Origin: CAYRGC01 sp964601225
GTDB lineage: Bacteria > Patescibacteriota > Gracilibacteria > Peribacterales > Peribacteraceae
Assembly: GCA_964601225.1 (NCBI GenBank)
Contig: CAZRMM010000009.1
Span: 1-64,000, forward strand
Direction of reading: 5' to 3'
DNA length: 64,000 nt
The notes under the pieces were generated by a model. It had not been told where the DNA came from. It was given only the letters and a program-made list of their open reading frames with translations, and did no database searches. Shown piece by piece: positions 44,245 through 52,260 of this stretch; positions within the stretch are counted from its first letter, which is position 1; each line of letters starts with the position of its first letter. Both the position numbers and the translations under genes were made by a program.

Positions 44245-44745
44245 ATGGCGAAAGAAAGCAGAGAAGCGGAGAATCCGTCCATGGGAATATTGCTCGATCC
44301 CGAGGCAATTCCGCTGGGCGAGGAGCCCATGCTCGCCGGCGAAGCCGATACCACAACCGATCTCTGCAAAAAGACGGTAGCGTTGCCGCCTCTTTCTCCG
44401 GAAATCGAACGGATCCAGGAAGACATCGACTGGCTGCTGAAAAACCCCCAAGCATTTCCCGACACCCTCGAAGGCGCGGTCGTGAGCGGAAACTATCTCA
44501 CGCCGTTGGTCGAACGACACATCCCCCTCATCAACCGCTTTCTGCGGCAGGGATTCTCGCGGTTGCGCGTGGCTGCCCCTTCTCCCAGCCTGCGCCTCTC
44601 GGACGAATCATGGTCGATCCTTTCCCTGATGCTCCATCACGCATACCTCCTGCGTACCCGCGTGGCCCTGGGCGACGGCACGTATCTGGTGGATGAGGAA
44701 ACGATAACGGGGGAAGGAAGGCCCGTTTTCCGGATGCGCCCTTGA
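44245..44745 (+). CDS. Unknown soluble protein
   Basis: 166 aa, acidic N-terminal half and a helical C-terminal half (IERIQEDIDWLL, LTPLVERHIPLINRFLRQGFSRLRV, SWSILSLMLHHAYLLRTR). No signal, no membrane helix, not recognised. TAGGAT nine bases before the ATG fits a leaderless promoter, divergent from rpiB. Confidence 0.6.
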   Translation: MAKESREAENPSMGILLDPEAIPLGEEPMLAGEADTTTDLCKKTVALPPLSPEIERIQEDIDWLLKNPQAFPDTLEGAVVSGNYLTPLVERHIPLINRFLRQGFSRLRVAAPSPSLRLSDESWSILSLMLHHAYLLRTRVALGDGTYLVDEETITGEGRPVFRMRP

Positions 44746-44775
44746 GACTCCCGCTCGGAGCGACGTACGACGCAG

Positions 44776-46194
44776 TCAGAAGTACTCGTGAATATCCTTG
44801 CCCTCTTTTTTCATAAGATCTACTGCGCGATCGGACTCTTCTTGAACCACACGATCGAAGATTTCCAATCCGCGATCGGCTTTGACACGAAGATCGGATT
44901 CCGAGATCTCCGGCAAAACGAAACCGCGCCCGCGCACGTCATCGTCGATCCGCAGCAAAGCGGTACAGGCGACGACGCAATCGGTGAAAAGAGGATAAAA
45001 GACCTTCGTAGACAGACTCATCGCTATGGCTGCATTCGTCTCCGTCGCTTGCTGCTTCGATGCCGCGACGTGCTGCCGATTCTGGCGCGCAAAATCCACG
45101 AAGCGTTGCGTCAATCGCTCGGCTTCGGCGTCGATGCGATCGGTGGACACCGTCTTTCCGAAAAAACCACGGAGGAACGCGTACACGGGGTTGCAATCTT
45201 TCTGTGCCAACGCCCCCAATGCCTCGTCTCGCAATTCGAACTTCAACGCGAACTTCGAGAGGACGCGCCACGTATCGTGCGCCACGTCCCGAAGTATCTG
45301 GTACGCACGCATGTCCGCATCGAGGGTCGCAAGGTCCTTCGCCGAGTCAAAATCGGAGGCAACCATGCGCCGACGGTCGGCACTCACCAGAAAATTCCCT
45401 TCGTGCCCCGCATGCCGCGCGATGCCCGCGTCCACGAGCAACGCACGTTTCACTGTGCCCATCATTCCGATGATCCGCGCGCGCACGCCGGACATGACCT
45501 CCAGGGGAGTGGCCATCATCCGGTCCCCGAGCATCATGATCGCGTACGGTTTTCCATCTCGTTCCACGATGTCAAAATAATTGGCCTGACCGACAGTCCG
45601 GTACTCCGGATCGGCGACGATCGCGACGGCGCCAGTCTGTCTGCCCGTCAGATCCGTCTCCTCTTGGAAACTTCCGTGAAGAAGAGACGGGAAGGCAATT
45701 CCGTGGTTCCAGGCTTTCTGCTGTAAGCCATACTCGTTACGACAAGCATCCGCACTGCACGAAAACATCGATTTTACGGAACCCAGAACCACATCCATCG
45801 TGTAATCGGGCCCCAGAACGAAATGGGGTTGGCGCACGGGGCTGTATCGTCGGTGAGGCTCCGGAGATACGAGACATGCCGTTCTATTGCCCTGATTTTC
45901 GATCGTCTTGATGCCCCCCGCTCCCTTTATCTTGACCGGCAATACCTCTTGCGTGCCATAACCCGCGAGCACGTACAGAGAGCGTCCGGGAGTGAGGGTA
46001 TCGTACAATGCCATCTGAGAATTCCACGTCATCAGATTCACGACGTGTTCGAACATCTGCTCGGAAAAATCGCACTGTCTCTCCTCCACTCGAAACGGCG
46101 GACGAGGGTTTTTCGGCTTTTGGACGGCGAGAGTACGCATGGAGCGGCACACTATCTCCGGTGGAAGAGCGCCCGTCAAAGGGAAAATTTGCAT
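44776..46194 (-). CDS. Unknown protein, possible kinase-like fold
   Basis: 472 aa from ATG 46194, chosen because GGAGGGG lies six bases upstream, a good Shine-Dalgarno and rare here. Segments recall protein-kinase-like enzymes in order: VLPVKIKGAGGIKT (compare LKGAG of SelO), NEYGLQQKAWNHGIAFPSLL, AIMMLGDRMMA as hinge, and HAGHEGNFLVSADRRRMVASDFDSAKDL like an HxxN...DFD catalytic core. This resemblance is weak and no function is claimed. It is divergent from tpiA. Confidence 0.55.
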   Translation of the reverse strand: MQIFPLTGALPPEIVCRSMRTLAVQKPKNPRPPFRVEERQCDFSEQMFEHVVNLMTWNSQMALYDTLTPGRSLYVLAGYGTQEVLPVKIKGAGGIKTIENQGNRTACLVSPEPHRRYSPVRQPHFVLGPDYTMDVVLGSVKSMFSCSADACRNEYGLQQKAWNHGIAFPSLLHGSFQEETDLTGRQTGAVAIVADPEYRTVGQANYFDIVERDGKPYAIMMLGDRMMATPLEVMSGVRARIIGMMGTVKRALLVDAGIARHAGHEGNFLVSADRRRMVASDFDSAKDLATLDADMRAYQILRDVAHDTWRVLSKFALKFELRDEALGALAQKDCNPVYAFLRGFFGKTVSTDRIDAEAERLTQRFVDFARQNRQHVAASKQQATETNAAIAMSLSTKVFYPLFTDCVVACTALLRIDDDVRGRGFVLPEISESDLRVKADRGLEIFDRVVQEESDRAVDLMKKEGKDIHEYF

Positions 46195-46249
46195 ATTTCC
46201 CCTCCGCCGAAGACTCCCCTCCAAAGGCAGGTGACGCTATGCTCTTCCC

Positions 46250-46990
46250 GTGCCCCGACGCCCCCTCATCGCCGCCAACTGGAAAATGAATCCCGTGCCC
46301 TCCGGAGCGGACGGACTCTCCTCGCCGTACCGTGCAACGAAGAGCGCCGACGTGATCGTTTTTCCCACGTTCGTTGACCTGCAATCCTGCATCATCGCCA
46401 AGCTCGCCACGGGCGCCCAGTGCGGGCATCCGGACACCAAGGGGGCACACACGGGAGAGATCGCAATGGCGACCCTGAAAGCCCTCGGCTGCACGCACGT
46501 GCTCTGCGGCCACTCGGAACGGCGCCGCGACTGCGGCGATACCGACGAGCGCGTAGCGACGCAGGTGGCGGGGGCGCTTCGGACCGGTCTCCACCCCATT
46601 CTTTGCCTTGGAGAAACGGAAGAGGAACGGGAGAGCGGAGAAGCCAATGAAGTGGTGGAGCGGCAATTGGAAACGGTCCTGAAACTCTTACCGCATTCGT
46701 CGTCGATCGACGGCCCGGATTTTACCATCGCCTACGAACCGGTATGGGCCATCGGCAGCGGCAAGAATGCGACCCCCGAGGATGCACAGCGGATGCACGA
46801 GTTCATCCGCGCGCTCCTGCCCGCGGCACACCGCGAAACCACGCGAATCCTCTACGGCGGATCTCTCACGGCGGAAAATGCCGGCGGCATCCTGGCCGAG
46901 CCGGACATCGACGGCGGTCTCGTGGGTGGCGCCTCGCTCCGTCCGGAAGAATTCGCCAAGATCGTGACGATCGCGGGTACCCTGCACTAG
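46250..46990 (+). CDS. tpiA: Triosephosphate isomerase
   Basis: 246 aa, GTG start. It interconverts dihydroxyacetone phosphate and glyceraldehyde-3-phosphate in glycolysis. Active-site residues are visible: Lys12 in AANWKMN, His in LCGHSERRR, Glu in AYEPVWAIGSG, and the phosphate-binding YGGSL and GGLVGGASL. TATGCT ends six bases before the GTG, a leaderless pattern. Confidence 0.96.
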   Translation: MPRRPLIAANWKMNPVPSGADGLSSPYRATKSADVIVFPTFVDLQSCIIAKLATGAQCGHPDTKGAHTGEIAMATLKALGCTHVLCGHSERRRDCGDTDERVATQVAGALRTGLHPILCLGETEEERESGEANEVVERQLETVLKLLPHSSSIDGPDFTIAYEPVWAIGSGKNATPEDAQRMHEFIRALLPAAHRETTRILYGGSLTAENAGGILAEPDIDGGLVGGASLRPEEFAKIVTIAGTLH

Positions 46991-47058
46991 ACCAGCGCGA
47001 ACGGAGAAAAAACCCTCGAATATCTGGTCAAACGTCGAAACCGGAGTAGCGTACGAGC

Positions 47059-47820
47059 ATGACGTTCTTCGCCTTTTTTCCCATTGCCGTTCCGGTCCTC
47101 GCGATCCTCCTTGCGATGATTCGCCAGGTGGACCAATACGAACGCGGCATCGTCTTCACGATGGGAAAATACAGCAGAATGTGGGAACCGGGATGGCACC
47201 TGCTCATTCCTGTCTTTCAGAAACTCGTGAAGGTCGACGTACGCGTGAAGGCCGTGGACGTCCCGGATCAGGAAGCCATCACCAAGGACAACATTCCCGT
47301 GAAGATCAACGCCGTCATCTATTACAAAATCTCCGATTCGGCGAAGGCGATCATCGAAGTGGAGAACTACACGTACGCCGTGAACCAGCTCGCACAAACG
47401 ACGATGCGGAACGCCGTCGGCGAAGTGAAGCTCGACCAGTTGCTCAGCAACAAGCAACAGGTGAGCGAGAACATCAAGCTCCACGTGGACAAGGTATCGG
47501 ACGCCTGGGGCGTGGACGTGCAGAGCGTGGAACTCAAGGACATCATGCTCCCCGACTCCCTCAAGCGGACCATCGCCAAAGTGGCTGAAGCGGATCGCGA
47601 GAAGCAGGCGGCCATCATCAACTCGGAAGGCGAGCTCGCGGCTGCCGAGAACGTTTCCAAGGCGGCGGCCATGCTCGCGGCAACTCCCGGCGCGCTCCAC
47701 CTGCGCACCCTGCAAAGCATCAACGACATCAGTTCCGACGAATCGAACACCACCGTCTGGATGGTGCCGATCGAGGCGCTCAAGGCTCTCGAAGGCATCG
47801 CACAGCACCTGAAGAAGTGA
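47059..47820 (+). CDS. SPFH/band-7 protein, stomatin (slipin)-like
   Basis: 253 aa. An N-terminal membrane hairpin (FFPIAVPVLAILLAMI) is followed by the SPFH domain (QYERGIVFTMGKYSRMWEPGWHLLIPVFQKLVKVDVRV, VPDQEAITKDNIPVKINAVIYYKI) and a helical tail (VAEADREKQAAIINSEGEL). Known: slipins form oligomeric rings at the membrane and often pair with an NfeD protease partner; none is seen here. It is convergent with dprA. Confidence 0.9.
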   Translation: MTFFAFFPIAVPVLAILLAMIRQVDQYERGIVFTMGKYSRMWEPGWHLLIPVFQKLVKVDVRVKAVDVPDQEAITKDNIPVKINAVIYYKISDSAKAIIEVENYTYAVNQLAQTTMRNAVGEVKLDQLLSNKQQVSENIKLHVDKVSDAWGVDVQSVELKDIMLPDSLKRTIAKVAEADREKQAAIINSEGELAAAENVSKAAAMLAATPGALHLRTLQSINDISSDESNTTVWMVPIEALKALEGIAQHLKK

Positions 47821-47832
47821 CGACGGGAACGC

Positions 47833-48924
47833 TCACGCACGGACCCACTCTCCGCCTCCGACGTTCCTCGCACCGCCCGCGAGCTCCATCATCGTGAGAG
47901 CCGAAGCGACGCTTCCGGGATCGAGCCCCGTCTCCGCAATCAACTCGTCGGAACGACGCGGCACATGTGTGAGCGCGCGAAGAAGGGCGCTCTCGATCTC
48001 GTCTTGGGGTCGGTACCGTGATACGGCACGTTCCTCAAAGCCAAGATGCTGAAGCAGATCACCTGCCGATGATACGAGCCTTGCGCGATCCCGCGCGATG
48101 AGCGAATGGCATCCGGCAAATCCGGGATCGGTGATGCGCCCGGGAACGGCGTAGACGTCGCGGGAATATTCGAGTGCGAGGTCGGCCGTGATGAGCGCGC
48201 CGCTCTCCTCCGGCGCTTCGAGCACGACGGTGGCCACCGAGAGCCCGGCGATGATGCGGTTCCTGGCGGGAAACATATGCTTGGCCGGCCCAAGGGAGTA
48301 CGGGTACTCGGAAACGAGGAGTCCGCCGCTTTCCACGATGCGATCGGCAAGATGCCTGTTCGTTGCCGGGTACACGGTACCCAATCCATGACCAAGAACG
48401 GCAACCGTCGTGCCCGACGCCGCCATCGTCTCGTCGGCAACCAGAGCATCGATGCCTTCCGCAAGACCGCTCACGGTAACGATGCCCGCACGAGAAAGAG
48501 GGCTTACGAACTCGCGCGCCACCTGCTTGCCGTAGGAGGATACTTTGCGCGTGCCTACCAATCCCACGCAGGTGCGATCGAGCGCGCAGAGGTCTCCACG
48601 GGTATACAGAAACGGCGGCGCATCTCCGATCTCCTCGAGACGCGCTGGATACCGCTCATCGCTGATGAGATGAAAGTCGATATTTTTCTCATGCAAGAGA
48701 GCCTCTTCCCGGTCGGGCGAAAAGTCGTCGAGGCGCTTGAGTGCGGCCTCCACCGTCTCCTCCCGGCAACCCAGGCGCCGGAGGAATTCTCCGTCCACTT
48801 CGCTCGCCGCCGCGGCAAGCGAACCAAAGACGGTGAGAACTGCCTCGTATCGCTGTCGGGTGAGAACATTCAGGAAAGACCACAGGAGAGCAGCCTGGCG
48901 TTCGGAGAGGGGATGAAGAAGCAT
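47833..48924 (-). CDS. dprA: DNA-processing protein DprA
   Basis: 363 aa. It loads RecA on incoming single-stranded DNA during transformation. An N-terminal helical domain precedes the Rossmann-like DprA core (CVGLVGTRKVSSYGKQVA, VTVSGLAEGIDALVADETMAASGTTVAVLGHGLGTVYPATN, GGLLVSEYP, FPARNRIIAGLS, ESGALITADLALEYSRDVYAVPG), then a C-terminal winged helix (SALLRALTHVPRRSDELIAETGL). Element D, related to those of the giant exoproteins, is 69 bases upstream. With PilT it indicates natural competence. Confidence 0.93.
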   Translation of the reverse strand: MLLHPLSERQAALLWSFLNVLTRQRYEAVLTVFGSLAAAASEVDGEFLRRLGCREETVEAALKRLDDFSPDREEALLHEKNIDFHLISDERYPARLEEIGDAPPFLYTRGDLCALDRTCVGLVGTRKVSSYGKQVAREFVSPLSRAGIVTVSGLAEGIDALVADETMAASGTTVAVLGHGLGTVYPATNRHLADRIVESGGLLVSEYPYSLGPAKHMFPARNRIIAGLSVATVVLEAPEESGALITADLALEYSRDVYAVPGRITDPGFAGCHSLIARDRARLVSSAGDLLQHLGFEERAVSRYRPQDEIESALLRALTHVPRRSDELIAETGLDPGSVASALTMMELAGGARNVGGGEWVRA

Positions 48925-48992
48925 GGATACACCGTAATCCTTGGGAAGAAGCCGGATGAGAGGCTTCGGAGAACTTTCACCGCTGTCAGACG

Positions 48993-49027
48993 GTTTTTCG
49001 GCTTAGGGAAGGGCTCTTCCGGTTCTT
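48993..49027 (-). promoter_or_regulatory. Direct-repeat element D (dprA)
   Basis: On the minus strand GAACC-N4-GAGCCC-N6-AAGCCGAAAAACC; one base shorter in the first spacer than elements A-C, same order and orientation. It lies 69 bases upstream of dprA. In this copy GGAAG-AGCC-CTTCC can also fold as a hairpin. Confidence 0.6.
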
Positions 49028-49110
49028 CAGACGAGGAGAACCTCCCGGGACGTCACGCGGGAAATCTCTTGTCGAAACGCTCGCTTTGCCGCATGCTCTT
49101 CCGGCTCTTG

Positions 49111-49137
49111 TTCTTTACAAGCCGCTGTAGCTCAGCT
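49111..49137 (+). repeat. Partial copy of the tRNA-Thr 5' part
   Basis: 27 bases identical to 49207-49233, covering the upstream flank and first 18 bases of tRNA-Thr. Then unrelated sequence with a CGCCTTCGCTCGCGAAGGCG palindrome follows. Not a functional tRNA. Confidence 0.85.
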
Positions 49138-49215
49138 GCCCCGCCTTCGCTCGCGAAGGCGAAAGAAAAAGAGAGCTCGGTCCCGCGTTGTTCCTTCCGC
49201 CATTCATCTTTACAA

Positions 49216-49291
49216 GCCGCTGTAGCTCAGCTGGTAGAGCGACGGTATCGTAAACCGTAGGTCACCGGTTCAAACCCGGTCAGCGGCTCCA
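49216..49291 (+). tRNA. tRNA-Thr (anticodon CGU)
   Basis: A complete 76-base cloverleaf: acceptor GCCGCTG/CAGCGGC, D-arm GCTCAGCTGGTAGAGC, anticodon stem ACGGT/ACCGT with loop ATCGTAA (anticodon CGT), T-arm ACCGG/CCGGT with TTCAAAC, and encoded CCA. It is flanked on both sides by partial duplicates of itself. Confidence 0.95.
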
Positions 49292-49301
49292 TTACTCTCA
49301 G

Positions 49302-49375
49302 GCGACGGTATCGTAAACCGTAGGGAGGTCCTGAGCGTCGTCGAAGGATTCAAACCCGGTCAGCGGCCCCATTCT
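49302..49375 (+). pseudogene. Partial tRNA-Thr copy with inserted repeat
   Basis: It repeats the anticodon arm and the T-arm/3' end of tRNA-Thr, but the D-side is missing and about 20 bases containing CCTGAGCGTCGTCGAAGG replace the variable loop/T-stem start. The T-stem cannot pair properly, so it is not functional. Confidence 0.8.
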
Positions 49376-49386
49376 CTCTTCTTTCC

Positions 49387-49986
49387 ATGAACATTCGCAC
49401 TCTGGGTATCGGGACGATTCTCGTCGTCGCGCTTTCGGGTTGCGCAAGCACGCAGCCGGCACCGCGGGAGAAGGAGGCCGCGTCCTCGGTCCAAGAGAGT
49501 ACAACGTCTTCCCTCGCAGACGTCGGCGAGGACTACTACAGCAACGACGAATCGCATTTTCAGGTACGGTTCCCCGCAAACTGGCTTGCTTCCGAAGAGA
49601 ATAACCCGCGCGCACTGGTGGTCTTTTACTCGACGGACGACGCGATCGCCCTCGACGCGTGTGAGCGGAAATTCGCGTCGAAGGATCGGTCGCTCAACTG
49701 CGGGCACGACATGTCGCAATTCGCCATCGGGATCTACGACGGCGGCTTCATCGACTACGATGCGCTCACGGACACGGAGAAATGGAATTTCCCGAACTAT
49801 CAGGAGATGCCCCTGCGCGGTCTCGACGCTTTCCGCTTCGACGGCCGCACCGAGCCGCCGACGCGGCAAGTGCACGTAAACGCCCCGGACGGCAAATCGG
49901 GAATCACGTTCGTCCTGTACTCGAACGACCCCCGGGATGAGAGCGTATTGCTCGACATGCTGAAGTCCCTCGAGTTCTCGACGTGA
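49387..49986 (+). CDS. PsbP-like lipoprotein
   Basis: 199 aa with a lipoprotein signal (MNIRTLGIGTILVVALSGC), a Ser/Glu-rich linker, and a PsbP-like domain (HFQVRFPANWLASEENN ... VLLDMLKSLEFST). It shares the opening and closing pattern with the lipoproteins at 16324, 23137 and the secreted protein at 22180, but has normal GC and no giant neighbour. A structural role outside the membrane is likely; function unknown. Confidence 0.7.
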   Translation: MNIRTLGIGTILVVALSGCASTQPAPREKEAASSVQESTTSSLADVGEDYYSNDESHFQVRFPANWLASEENNPRALVVFYSTDDAIALDACERKFASKDRSLNCGHDMSQFAIGIYDGGFIDYDALTDTEKWNFPNYQEMPLRGLDAFRFDGRTEPPTRQVHVNAPDGKSGITFVLYSNDPRDESVLLDMLKSLEFST

Positions 49987-50071
49987 GTGGATGGGCTCGC
50001 ATGCCTCCAGTGCCAATCCGAGAATCGATCCGCCATTGACGAGTTGAAAGACAAGCGAATAGGGTAAGGCA

Positions 50072-51931
50072 ATGTTCGCTCTCTCCGCTGTCATCCTGGC
50101 GTTTTGGTATGTCTTGATCCTCGCAGGAGCGAGTGTGCTCGCCGGACGCCTGATGATTCGGATCTACGGAAAAGAGACACTGGAAGGGATGGAAGGGATT
50201 CTCGGATACGCGGTCTTCCCGATCCTCGTTGCCATCGGCGGCTTCCTGCGAATATGGATGATCCCGTGGTTCACGGAAGCGACGGGCGCGGCACTGGGGG
50301 TCATTGGTATCCATGCACTCTGGACCGCGCGTGCGTCGTTCGGCACCGCGTTGACGAACCGATGGTCGCGCTATCTACTGGGCGGCTTCGCAGTGGCCTT
50401 CATCTTGCTTCTGATCCCCAAGATCGGATACCTCTGGGGAGGCTACGCGCACGATGATGAGGGACGCAGTCTTGTGCTTACGGTGCTCTTTGCGGCCAAT
50501 GGCCTCAAGCCCGCATTCCCCTACGCCGCGAGCCTGCCCGTCGCATATCCCTGGTACAGCTTCGAAACCAGCGCCTTCCTCTACCGGAGCGTACACGGCA
50601 CGCTTTTTCCGTCGTCGACGCTGCTGGCGGTCTCGTTCGCGAACCTGTCCGCATTCGTCGTCATGCTCTACAAGCTTTGGCGAAGAATCTCGGGGCACAA
50701 CGCGGCTGCGCTCACGCTGCTCTCGGGAGCGCTGCTGATGTTCTCGACCCTGAAGGGATTCGCCGATCTCGATCTCTTCCGAACGCCGGTCCAGACCGTG
50801 AACCACAATCTTGTGGCCGGGTATCACTATCTCTTCGGAATCATGCTGGGGACGTTCGGCGTCAGCGTCCTGTGGTCCGCACTGCGCGAAGGCAACAGGA
50901 AACGATGGATGATCGCCGTGCTCTGCGTCGCGCTGAGCCTGGGATACTCCGCGATTCCGGGAATGTGGATCATTTTCCAAACGGCGGCGCTCCTGCTCCT
51001 CGGCGGATGGTTATTCGGATGGAGGAACGTGGTACGACAGGGACTGGACGCGCTTCCTCTCGCCACGGTCACGGTCGTGTTCGTGATCCTGCCGCAATTC
51101 GCGAATTTCCTCCCCCGCTTGGCCGAGACGTTCTCGTTCTCGCTGCCGCACCTGTGGTTCCCGAACAGCGCCGCCAAATTCATCAACGGCTCGGACGGCT
51201 TCCTTCGGGTCTTCCTCTCACTGGAATTCTCATTTCTGGTCCTGATCCTCAACATCGGCCCATTCCTTTTCGCCGGCGCAGCCTACGGCATTCTCCTATT
51301 CTTCCTCCGCAGAAAGAATCTCCGCGACGAACCTCTCATACCAATTGCGACAGGTATCGTCGTTTCGGCGCTGCTTCTGACGATTACAAAAGCCCCATCA
51401 GGCGACTGGTACAGCCGCGGCATGATTCTCCCGACGGTACTGAGCGCGCTCCTTATGGCCGCCGTACTCCTCCCGCTGCTTACGCGACGGGACGGTCGCG
51501 GAAAGGCGGTCCTCACGTGCGTCCTGTTCCTGCTCTGCGGACTGGGCGTCTCCTTCCTTATCGAACAACGGACGCGCGTCGCGCTCTTCCCCTCGTCAAC
51601 GTTGTCCCATTGGCGCACGGTTCCGCTCGAAGTTCCCTATTACACCGTAAGCGACGATAACCCCGTCGCCGGCGATATCATCAAGGCAGGCCGCGCCACC
51701 ATCGAGGTGCCCCCGATCACTCACCAGGCGTTTCTCAATCATCCAAATGCCCTGAAAAATTTGGGCATCATCGGTGGATTTGGCCCCTGTTCGCAGAGTA
51801 CGTATGGTTCCAACGCTCCTATCGATCTTTTCGCCGTCCTCAGCGGAACAGGAGCCGATGCCGCCGTACGCATTCTTCCTTGTGGCGCCGCGCCGGACGA
51901 TTCCTGGAAGGCTCCCATCTACGAGATGTGA
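50072..51931 (+). CDS. Large polytopic membrane protein, possibly GT-C-like
   Basis: 619 aa with about 14 membrane segments and a C-terminal extracytoplasmic part (PLEVPYYTVSDDNPVAGDI...). The loop YAHDDEGRSLVLTVLFAANGLKPAFPYAASLPVAYPWYSFE after the fourth helix has the acidic pair and aromatic/proline pattern of GT-C glycosyltransferases. The family is not recognised with certainty. It follows the lipoprotein gene by 85 bases. Confidence 0.6.
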   Translation: MFALSAVILAFWYVLILAGASVLAGRLMIRIYGKETLEGMEGILGYAVFPILVAIGGFLRIWMIPWFTEATGAALGVIGIHALWTARASFGTALTNRWSRYLLGGFAVAFILLLIPKIGYLWGGYAHDDEGRSLVLTVLFAANGLKPAFPYAASLPVAYPWYSFETSAFLYRSVHGTLFPSSTLLAVSFANLSAFVVMLYKLWRRISGHNAAALTLLSGALLMFSTLKGFADLDLFRTPVQTVNHNLVAGYHYLFGIMLGTFGVSVLWSALREGNRKRWMIAVLCVALSLGYSAIPGMWIIFQTAALLLLGGWLFGWRNVVRQGLDALPLATVTVVFVILPQFANFLPRLAETFSFSLPHLWFPNSAAKFINGSDGFLRVFLSLEFSFLVLILNIGPFLFAGAAYGILLFFLRRKNLRDEPLIPIATGIVVSALLLTITKAPSGDWYSRGMILPTVLSALLMAAVLLPLLTRRDGRGKAVLTCVLFLLCGLGVSFLIEQRTRVALFPSSTLSHWRTVPLEVPYYTVSDDNPVAGDIIKAGRATIEVPPITHQAFLNHPNALKNLGIIGGFGPCSQSTYGSNAPIDLFAVLSGTGADAAVRILPCGAAPDDSWKAPIYEM

Positions 51932-52260
51932 TGCGCGGGGTGAGCATGGACATTGTCCGAATTTACAGTAGAGTACTTGGGTCGTTTTACGGCTTCCATG
52001 CGCCAAGTTCTCGAACCCATTGACGGCCTCTTCCCATCGCCCCCCTGCGCCGAAGTAAACACGAAACAAAAGACTGATGATCCCGCGGTGACATCTACGC
52101 TCAAGCAAGGAACGGAGGAAACGAGCAATCTCATCGGATTTGTCCTTCGTGACGCCATCGAAGGCAGCTACTCGGGAATCTAGAAAGCATCTCATTTGCC
52201 GTTGATACGAACGGCGTACGCGTGTGCAAAGCCATTTGCCCCTGTGTACACTTCTCTTCC
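51932..52260. other. Intergenic region, no gene seen
   Basis: 329 bases. The small frames present have unlikely composition and no initiation signals. A GGCTTCCAT word at about 51990 matches part of element A but lacks the other two units. TACACT at 52247-52252 lies eight bases before the next start and is a likely leaderless promoter. Confidence 0.5.

Noticed and set aside
51983..52020. GGCTTCCAT word resembling part of the direct-repeat element
   Set aside because: Only one of three units matches, spacing is lost, and no minus-strand gene follows it.
51953..52183. 76-aa plus-strand frame
   Set aside because: No initiation signal, composition unlike the neighbours, and no recognisable pattern.
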